Assembly (NCBI RefSeq): GCF_001039355.2
Contig: NW_019773957.1
Location: 1-31,228, forward strand
Source of the DNA: Lingula anatina
Taxonomy: Eukaryota > Brachiopoda > Lingulata > Lingulida > Lingulidae
DNA length: 31,228 nucleotides
Direction: 5' to 3'
Shown here piece after piece: positions 28,428 through 31,228 of the stretch. The position numbers and the translations under genes were made by a program. The number at the start of each line of letters is the position of its first letter. Positions within the stretch are counted from its first letter, which is position 1. A model generated the notes under the pieces. The model made no database searches. It saw only the letters and a program-made list of their open reading frames with translations, and was not told the DNA's origin.

Positions 28428-31054
28428 GCCTTCAAAATATCACAAGTTCCTTTATCTGATATTCATAATCAATCATGAGGTTATGAGGTTATTTCCATTA
28501 ATGTCAGAAATAATTTCCACATTTGTTTATAGTTGTTATTTGAATAATTTCAGGGACCAGAATTCAGAGAGTTTCTGCTGACCAAACTGATAAATGCAGA
28601 AAATTCATGTTATAAGGCCCAGACTTTTGCCAAACTGAATGTAAGTTTGAATCTAAAAGCCAAGTTTGCCAGTATATTTGTTTGAAAGATTTCACATAAG
28701 TAAAGACTTGAAAGAATAAACAGTACTCATTATAGGAAGAGATGTTGACTTTTATTAGGGATGAGTGTATGAACAGATTAAAAATAATTATATTTTCAAA
28801 TAGGTTATAATTAATCTCTTTATGAGTTATGTTTTCTATGTACATAAAAATTAATCCTAAACTTATTTGCAAATAGTTTATTATTGTACATTCATATTGA
28901 TAACGATTAATCTTAAAATGAATTTTAAAAAAATGTAACATTCAACTTTCAGGATCGAACTCGGGCAGCCTTGCTAGAAACACTGTATCAAGACTTGCTG
29001 AGAAAGAACACGTCACTGTTATCTTACCCAATCAATGGAAAGACAGAAAGCAGCCGATTGGTGGAAACATTTAAAAAACTGACTGGGCGAGTGCGTACGC
29101 AGACGATAGATAATGGTTCCTTGCAAGCGTCAAGAAAATCAGTACTTGCCCCACCCTCCCCTCTAGCAACAGTGGGAGAGACAAACAAGTCCCCATCTGC
29201 AGTAAGTCCTGTTTTATTTTTATAATGTTATTTTGTTTACTTTCTACATTTTATCTGTCAATCTGTTTGACACTGTTTACATTGTTCAAGTCAAACAAAC
29301 TGTAACGGAACAAACATCATGTTAGCCTATTAATGTACAAAAGATACTAATAAGCTTAATCATATGCTTTTTTTCTCTAAATCCAGTTTCCAAGGTAAAA
29401 AAATTCTCAAATGAAATATTTTAACCAATTATTATTCTATCTAGGGCAAGAAAGCAATGAAGAGTTTGGCACGTCGTTTCTCTAGTGCAGCCTTTGACAG
29501 GAAAGAAAAAGATAACAGTTCAGATAAAAGGTAAGCATTCTCCTTGATACCTGAAAGGCAAAATTAAGGTTCTGAATTTCTTTACTTGAGCAAAATAAGG
29601 CTCAGCACTGTACAAAATTTCTGAAAATGTGAAAAGGAAAAAAAATATTCACCTTTTAAAATATTTGTTTGTAGCAGCTGCCAATGTCGTTTATCAGACA
29701 GTCCAAGTGCGAGTAGTATCAATCAGTCATTTAAGACCTGCAGTCCCCCCTCCAGCCCAGCCTCTAGTCAAGGAAGTAGTGGAAAATCAAGGTGAGTTAC
29801 ATTTGTTCAGTTTTTTTATAAACAGTTACAATCAGTCAATTAGGACCTGTAGTCCCTTTTCCTCATAGCTTCTCTAACAGAGCTGATAGTGAACCCTTTT
29901 TTTAAACAAAGTTTAATTAAGAAGGGGGCAAGTCCCATATAGCATTATTTGATCTTCTTATGAGAACTAAAGAATAAATTATAAGTTGGTATAATTAGTT
30001 AAAACGAATTTGATTAATAAAATAATTTCCTTGTGTTACAGACAAAGTCAAAGCAAAATGCAGATATCTCCCTCCAACTCTACCAGTAGTTTCAACAGCA
30101 TTATAGATGAAGGAATTGTGGAACAGCAGTTTATTCATGATCATGATGACTCTGACACAGGACTGGTAAGGGAAAACAGATAACGATAAAAGATTATTTA
30201 AAACTAAGTGAGTGAGAAAAGTGGTTGGGTGAGTGAGTGAGTGGCTGGGGTGGGTGGGTAGGTGGACAGATGGGTGTTTAATGAAGGTGGGGTGGGTGGG
30301 GGAGTAAATGGGTGTGTGGGGTGTCTGGGTGGATAAGTAGAAGGTAGCGGATGGAAAGCAAATAAAATACAGAATGAGCAAGTAGGTGGCGGGGGGGGGG
30401 GGAGGTAAAGAGAAGTAAAATGTGTGTTTGTAGGTAGGTGAGCAGACAAGGATTGGGGGGGGGGGTGTATGGGTTTGTGGGTGGTTGCTCTCCTTGACTT
30501 GCCCAGTGCCAATTAGTCTAAGTGCTTCCCAGCAAAGTAAATTAAACATTGTAAATGATATTGTGACTATGAGAAAGGTGGTTTTACTGTTTTTATCTTA
30601 ATTTTTTTATCATTTTAGGAGAGCATGTCATCTGCTGAGACCCCAAATTGTAAAAGAATATCCTTTTCTCACAGCTTCAGTGAGGACCACTCAAGTTTAG
30701 CATTTATGACAGATGAAGGTAGGTGTACCATTTGTGAGTTTTGAGAATGATTTGCAAAAGAATTGATTTTGAAAAGAAGTATTAAATTGGATAAAAATAC
30801 TTTGATGCAAGTTTTTCATTTCATCTGAATCTATTCTAAGTGAAATCACCTTAGCTGAAGAATGAATTTCAATTCTATGGCACATCATGTAGTTCCATGT
30901 TTTAACTGAGAAGGCATTTTTGTAGTATTTTTCAATTAATTGTAAAAGTTTGTCCTTTTATTTGTTTACAGATATTTTAAAGCAGATAGAAGTTCTGAAA
31001 GTGGACATTGGCAAACTGAAGCATGAGAAATCAGACCTGCTAAAGCAGAATGCG
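5797..31054 (+). CDS. RAP1GAP: Rap1 GTPase-activating protein (Rap1GAP-type), 3' end outside window
   Basis: The product stimulates GTP hydrolysis on Rap1 and so damps Rap-dependent adhesion and signalling. Eighteen common exons run from 21468 to 31054 in one frame, preceded by one of three first exons. The visible protein is 730 residues (first exon 20350), 745 (15950) or 777 (5797 plus microexon). Using the 730-residue numbering: GoLoco-type motifs at 55-82 and 83-109; GGYW-containing region at 126-188; RapGAP domain at about 189-470 with HIGNDIV, whose Asn381 matches the catalytic Asn of human Rap1GAP, and [15 protein letters not shown] after it; Ser-rich basic tail at 478-669 with RRFS; a DTGLESMSS segment like the vertebrate tail; and a coiled-coil start at 704-730. 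The last exon ends at a good donor in an open frame, so the gene continues. Confidence 0.93.
5979..6140. repeat. Perfect 81-bp tandem duplication starting at the splice donor
   Basis: 5979-6059 and 6060-6140 look identical, both beginning GTAAGTTTAATACTGG and ending in a TA run. The copy therefore carries a second complete donor at 6060. Use of that second donor would read GAG-TAA at once, so only the first can give protein. Confidence 0.93.
6799..6831 (+). CDS. Rap1GAP microexon, 33 nt
   Basis: The acceptor CGTTGCAG ends at 6798 and the donor GTAAGA begins at 6832. Entering in phase 2 it reads [11 protein letters not shown] and leaves in phase 2 with AG, which fits the common exon at 21468. 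The neighbouring sequence shows no coding signal, so the two matched phases are the main support. It could be skipped without changing the frame. Confidence 0.65.
7217..7360. repeat. (CA)n microsatellite with degenerate CA/CATA tail
   Basis: Uninterrupted CA units run to about 7261, followed by an A run and a degenerate (ACATAC/ACAC) stretch up to about 7360. Open frames on both strands here are only the repeat. Confidence 0.95.
7447..7662. mobile_element. Inverted-repeat element with TAGATCGATCTA palindromes (copy 1)
   Basis: The 3' 141 bp (7522-7662) match the reverse complement of 31088-31228 with about four differences, so this is an interspersed repeat. The two halves are imperfect inverted repeats: AGATCAACCTAACTCCCTGG near the left side and the reverse complement AGATCGATCTATCCCTGTGG of the right side. 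TAGATCGATCTA occurs near both ends. No coding capacity is present; it is MITE-like or foldback-like. Confidence 0.75.
9656..9703. repeat. (CA)n microsatellite
   Basis: About 23 uninterrupted CA units. Confidence 0.95.
10375..12026. repeat. 1.65-kb tandem duplication, copy 1
   Basis: It starts TATTTTAAATTTGATTATTC and ends GCAAGATTAC directly before the N at 12027. It is nearly identical to 12041-13984, apart from a more divergent patch at about 10500-10560, a short extra piece around 11155-11210 and the MITE found only in copy 2. It holds no supportable gene. Confidence 0.9.
12027..12027. other. Single N at the duplication junction
   Basis: One undetermined base exactly between the end of duplication copy 1 and a 13-bp AT stretch that precedes copy 2. 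This pattern is typical of unmerged contig ends. Confidence 0.95.
12041..13984. repeat. 1.65-kb tandem duplication, copy 2 (with MITE insertion)
   Basis: Same start and end words as copy 1, but it carries 341 extra bases at 13594-13934 (a transposon-like element plus its target duplication). The open frame at 12051-12395 is not kept in copy 1 and is not a gene. Confidence 0.9.
13594..13930. mobile_element. 337-bp MITE with TTAA target duplication
   Basis: The left end AGTGATAATAACTCTTCG and the reverse complement of the right end AGGGATAATAACTCTTCG differ by one base. TTAA flanks both sides (13590-13593 and 13931-13934). The matching place in copy 1 is an empty site with a single TTAA. A perfect 26-bp palindrome (13736-13761, arms GTTAAAATCTCTT/AAGAGATTTTAAC) sits at its centre. 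TTAA duplication is the hallmark of piggyBac-type transposition; the ends are not canonical, so that assignment is tentative. Confidence 0.85.
13985..14018. repeat. Poly-A followed by (GA)n
   Basis: About 16 A residues then about nine GA units, directly after the right end of duplication copy 2. Confidence 0.9.
15831..15842 (+). promoter_or_regulatory. Candidate TATA box for the middle first exon
   Basis: GGGGTATAAGAC lies about 115 nt upstream of the ATG at 15950, which would put a start site near 15865 and give a short 5' UTR. Sequence pattern only. Confidence 0.35.
15950..16068 (+). CDS. Rap1GAP candidate first exon (isoform B)
   Basis: The ATG at 15950-15952 opens 39 codons plus two bases and ends at donor GTAGAT (16069). 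The product [20 protein letters not shown] continues with a second basic patch [15 protein letters not shown]. It is strongly basic with spaced hydrophobics, so it may bind membranes (inference). It leaves in phase 2 with AG, as the other two first-exon routes do. Confidence 0.7.
18849..19203. repeat. 177-bp tandem duplication split by an N
   Basis: 18849-19025 and 19027-19203 have the same length and differ at about two positions. The N at 19026 lies exactly between them. Confidence 0.9.
19026..19026. other. Single N at the 177-bp duplication junction
   Basis: One undetermined base between two nearly identical 177-bp copies. Confidence 0.95.
20350..20423 (+). CDS. Rap1GAP candidate first exon (isoform C)
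   Basis: The ATG at 20350-20352 (context GGAGATGG) opens 24 codons plus two bases, [20 protein letters not shown] then AKKS, before donor GTAAAT at 20424. It leaves in phase 2 with AG. The segment is a short charged helix. It is the closest first exon to the common part. No TATA is seen upstream. Confidence 0.65.
20424..21467 (+). other. Rap1GAP intron before the common exon
   Basis: About 1 kb with no exon. A C-homopolymer lies near 20600. The acceptor TCTCCAG ends at 21467. Confidence 0.65.
21468..21555 (+). CDS. Rap1GAP first common exon
   Basis: The acceptor TTTTTCTCCAG is followed by one base completing the split Arg codon, then [20 protein letters not shown] and ADLEVDRKA; the donor is GTAAGT. 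It leaves in phase 0. The G-N-V-Y-C-E-K-H string looks like the last part of a LIM zinc finger, but no other zinc ligands are visible. Confidence 0.85.
21800..22032. repeat. 117-bp tandem duplication carrying a splice acceptor
   Basis: Copy 1 is 21800-21915 and copy 2 is 21919-22032. Both end with a T-rich tract, TTTTTTAG and ACCAATGATTTC, so copy 1 contains the acceptor (AG 21902-21903) and the first 12 nt of the GoLoco exon. Reading from the upstream acceptor reaches TAA at 21967, so it is a decoy. Confidence 0.92.
22021..22104 (+). CDS. Rap1GAP GoLoco exon 1
   Basis: Phase 0 to phase 0, 28 codons: [20 protein letters not shown] then CEMPLNVQ. GoLoco motifs bind GDP-bound G-alpha(i/o) through the D-Q-R triad, which is intact here. 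Vertebrate Rap1GAP carries one such motif at this place. The donor is GTAAGA. Confidence 0.9.
22440..22551. repeat. Array of seven 16-bp degenerate repeats, forward
   Basis: Seven consecutive 16-nt units begin at 22440, 22456, 22472, 22488, 22504, 22520 and 22536, for example CTATCCCAAAGGTTCC and CTATTCCAAAGGTCTG. The rough consensus is NTATTCCNAAGGTTNG. Spacing is exact although sequence has drifted. Confidence 0.8.
22712..22850. repeat. 16-bp repeats, reverse orientation
   Basis: The reverse complement reads as related units such as CTATTCTCAAGGTTTG, CTATTCCTAAAGGTTTG and CTTTTCGTAAGGTTCC, with small insertions (one of about 8 A/T). It faces the forward array at 22440-22551, so the transcript could fold into an imperfect long hairpin. 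Confidence 0.7.
23209..23289 (+). CDS. Rap1GAP GoLoco-like exon 2
   Basis: Phase 0 to phase 0, 27 codons: [20 protein letters not shown] then CELPCGK. It aligns residue by residue with GoLoco exon 1 (shared Q-S-Q-R, Q-R-C-E-x-P) but has E-Q-R in place of D-Q-R. The acceptor is TCTTCCAG and the donor GTTAGG. It can be included with, or instead of, exon 1 without a frame change. Confidence 0.88.
23290..24903 (+). other. Rap1GAP intron, no exon supported
   Basis: 1.6 kb with the long (TG)n tract at 23861-23929. The open frame over that tract (23821-24231) is repeat-driven and lacks a fitting splice phase or recognised motif. Confidence 0.6.
23861..23929. repeat. (TG)n microsatellite
   Basis: About 34 uninterrupted TG units, the longest simple repeat in the window. 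Confidence 0.97.
24904..24951 (+). CDS. Rap1GAP linker exon, 48 nt
   Basis: The acceptor TTTATAG ends at 24903 and the donor GTACGT begins at 24952. Phase 0 to 0, [16 protein letters not shown]. It fills the place of the linker between GoLoco and the conserved GGYW region in vertebrate Rap1GAP. Short and charged; it could be a cassette exon. Confidence 0.7.
25114..25148. repeat. (CT)n microsatellite next to an acceptor
   Basis: About 17 CT units ending about 37 nt before the acceptor AG at 25184-25185, where they add to the pyrimidine-rich region. Confidence 0.95.
25186..25374 (+). CDS. Rap1GAP exon, GGYW region
   Basis: 63 codons, phase 0 to 0. It starts [20 protein letters not shown], then V-D-G-T-D, and ends [12 protein letters not shown]-x-P-x-x-x-x-P-x-x-G-G-Y-W and R-x-H-F-L-G-K are conserved in the Rap1GAP dimerisation/N-terminal part. 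Confidence 0.95.
25664..25900 (+). CDS. Rap1GAP exon, start of catalytic domain
   Basis: 79 codons, phase 0 to 0: [20 protein letters not shown], then the strand [20 protein letters not shown], then [11 protein letters not shown] and PVLFPK. Clear Rap1GAP similarity throughout. The acceptor is CCCATTCTAG and the donor GTTGGT. Confidence 0.96.
25901..26349 (+). other. Rap1GAP intron
   Basis: 449 nt, AT-rich; nothing seen beyond the splice sites. The same holds for the introns at 26434-26876, 27324-27650, 27807-28312 and 28641-28952. Confidence 0.7.
26350..26433 (+). CDS. Rap1GAP exon, catalytic domain
   Basis: 28 codons, phase 0 to 0: [20 protein letters not shown] then [12 protein letters not shown] and F-K-F-G-V-I-Y-Q are family-typical. 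The acceptor is AATTTGAAG at 26349 (weak pyrimidine tract); the donor is GTAAGA. Confidence 0.95.
26877..26977 (+). CDS. Rap1GAP exon, catalytic domain
   Basis: 33 codons plus two bases: [20 protein letters not shown] then [14 protein letters not shown]. The acceptor is AACTTTTCAG and the donor GTAGGC. L-G/M-G-Q-x-I/V-x-L-x-D-F-K-G is a RapGAP core motif. Leaves in phase 2. Confidence 0.95.
27194..27323 (+). CDS. Rap1GAP exon, catalytic core
   Basis: The first base completes Gly, then [36 protein letters not shown] and TDMDPQQ. F-R-G-G-L-D then G-x-T-G-x-x-S-V-Y and F-H-V-S-T-x-L-P-Y are hallmarks of the RapGAP fold. Phase 2 in, phase 0 out. Confidence 0.96.
27651..27806 (+). CDS. Rap1GAP exon with catalytic Asn
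   Basis: 52 codons: [20 protein letters not shown] then [19 protein letters not shown]. The Asn codon AAC at 27675-27677 in HIGND corresponds to the catalytic 'asparagine thumb' of human Rap1GAP, so the enzyme should be active. The acceptor is TTTTTTTCACATTTCAG; the donor is GTAAGT. Confidence 0.97.
28313..28384 (+). CDS. Rap1GAP exon, end of catalytic domain
   Basis: 24 codons, phase 0 to 0: [20 protein letters not shown] then [16 protein letters not shown] is nearly invariant in Rap1GAP. The donor GTATGC is followed within 8 nt by a CT microsatellite. Confidence 0.96.
28392..28423. repeat. (CT)n microsatellite just after a splice donor
   Basis: About 16 CT units beginning 8 nt after the exon end at 28384. 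Confidence 0.95.
28554..28640 (+). CDS. Rap1GAP exon, end of catalytic domain
   Basis: 29 codons, phase 0 to 0: [20 protein letters not shown] then [13 protein letters not shown][12 protein letters not shown] is family-typical. The donor is GTAAGT. Confidence 0.96.
28953..29201 (+). CDS. Rap1GAP exon, start of tail
   Basis: 83 codons, phase 0 to 0. It begins [20 protein letters not shown], which matches the last helix after the RapGAP domain. The rest is polar and low-complexity, with [11 protein letters not shown] as a possible Ser/Thr kinase site. Confidence 0.93.
29445..29530 (+). CDS. Rap1GAP tail exon with RRFS
   Basis: 28 codons plus two bases: [20 protein letters not shown] then [12 protein letters not shown] fits the basophilic (PKA-like) consensus; vertebrate Rap1GAP also has PKA sites in its tail. 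Acceptor ATCTAG, donor GTAAGC. Confidence 0.88.
29675..29791 (+). CDS. Rap1GAP Ser-rich tail exon, NAGNAG acceptor
   Basis: Phase 2 in and out. It begins with the completed Ser then [20 protein letters not shown] and [18 protein letters not shown]. The acceptor reads GTAGCAG: splicing after the first AG (29674) or the second (29677) keeps the frame and differs by one Ser. Donor GTGAGT. Confidence 0.85.
30042..30165 (+). CDS. Rap1GAP acidic tail exon
   Basis: The first base completes Arg, then [30 protein letters not shown] and [10 protein letters not shown]. The D-T-G-L end joined to E-S-M-S-S of the next exon resembles the D-T-G-L-E-S-V-S-S segment of vertebrate Rap1GAP. Donor GTAAGG. Confidence 0.88.
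30166..30618 (+). other. Intron with G-rich minisatellite
   Basis: 453 nt. The 30205-30485 part of the + (transcript) strand is a run of GGGT/GTGG/GGTG words with two long poly-G tracts near 30390 and 30455. The long open frames on the - strand here are Pro/Thr-rich translations of this repeat, not genes. Confidence 0.85.
30205..30485 (+). repeat. G-rich degenerate minisatellite
   Basis: It contains many G-runs of three or more separated by one to seven bases, for example GGGGTGGGTGGGTAGG at about 30246, so it can form G-quadruplexes in DNA or pre-mRNA. Confidence 0.85.
30619..30718 (+). CDS. Rap1GAP tail exon
   Basis: 33 codons plus one base: [20 protein letters not shown] then [13 protein letters not shown]. 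The acceptor is ATCATTTTAG and the donor GTAGGT. K-R-I-S is a further basophilic-kinase-like site. Confidence 0.85.
30972..31054 (+). CDS. Rap1GAP exon with coiled-coil start (last visible)
   Basis: The split codon gives Asp, then [20 protein letters not shown] and DLLKQNA, before donor GTAAGA at 31055. Leu/Ile repeat at heptad spacing (I-L-x-x-I-x-x-L-x-x-x-I-x-x-L). Phase 0 out, so at least one more exon lies past the window. Confidence 0.85.
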
Positions 31055-31087
31055 GTAAGAATTAAAACATTATTTTTTTTAAAGTAA

Positions 31088-31228
31088 CACCCCATTTCCA
31101 TAGATTTTTAGATCGATCTATCCCTGTGGGGAGTCTCACTAGATTACTGTCAGCTTGGCCGGCTTAAGCGTCTGTCCCGCCTACTAAAAGCTGTAAGGGG
31201 GTAAATAACTGTGGTGCCCGCTCGGCTG
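31088..31228. mobile_element. Inverted-repeat element, partial copy 2 (cut by window edge)
   Basis: Reverse complement of 7522-7662 with about four differences over 141 bp. It begins CACCCCATTTCCATAG and contains TAGATCGATCTA. It lies in the intron after the exon ending at 31054, in opposite orientation to copy 1. Confidence 0.88.

Noticed and set aside
28564-28941. 125-codon - strand open frame
   Set aside because: Mostly the antisense of an AT-rich intron plus the antisense of a solid Rap1GAP exon.
30204-30549. Long open frames on the - strand, rich in Pro, Thr, His and Ser
   Set aside because: They translate the antisense of a G-rich minisatellite inside a well-supported intron; no domain or splice logic.

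Overview
This is a eukaryotic, intron-rich genomic window. It has short exons with GT-AG boundaries, AT-rich introns, long microsatellites, small inverted-repeat transposon-like elements and three single-N assembly marks. Gene content and style suggest an invertebrate animal, most plausibly a lophotrochozoan such as a mollusc. That placement is inference; nothing here fixes the species. No prokaryotic, viral or CRISPR features were seen.

Two genes lie on the + strand, head to tail. At 43-4482 are the last seven coding exons (283 residues visible) of an EML-family (echinoderm microtubule-associated protein-like) WD40 protein, ending at TAG 4480-4482. The gene starts upstream of the window. From about 5797 to beyond the right edge lies a Rap1GAP-type gene (Rap GTPase-activating protein). 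It has three candidate alternative first exons (5797-5978 with a 33-nt microexon at 6799-6831; 15950-16068; 20350-20423). All leave the same splice phase, so any of them can join the common exon at 21468. The common part encodes two consecutive GoLoco-type exons, a complete RapGAP catalytic domain with the Asn of the catalytic thumb (codon 27675-27677), a Ser-rich basic tail and a C-terminal coiled-coil start. The last exon seen ends at 31054 with an open reading frame, so the C-terminus is outside the window.

About 14.6 kb (6832-21467) is first-intron/alternative-promoter territory. It is full of repeats: a 1.65-kb tandem duplication (10375-12026 and 12041-13984), a 337-bp TTAA-flanked element present in only one copy of it, a 177-bp duplication split by an N (18849-19203), and one of two copies of a small inverted-repeat element (7447-7662; the other is cut by the right edge at 31088-31228).

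The most interesting observations are the doubled GoLoco exons, the nested phase-matched first exons, and two local tandem duplications that each copied a splice site of the Rap1GAP gene (a donor at 5979/6060 and an acceptor at 21903/22020). Others are a pair of opposed 16-bp repeat arrays inside the GoLoco intron and the MITE-like insertion that can be compared with its own empty site. Two of the three Ns sit at junctions between near-identical repeats, so those duplications may be assembly artefacts.
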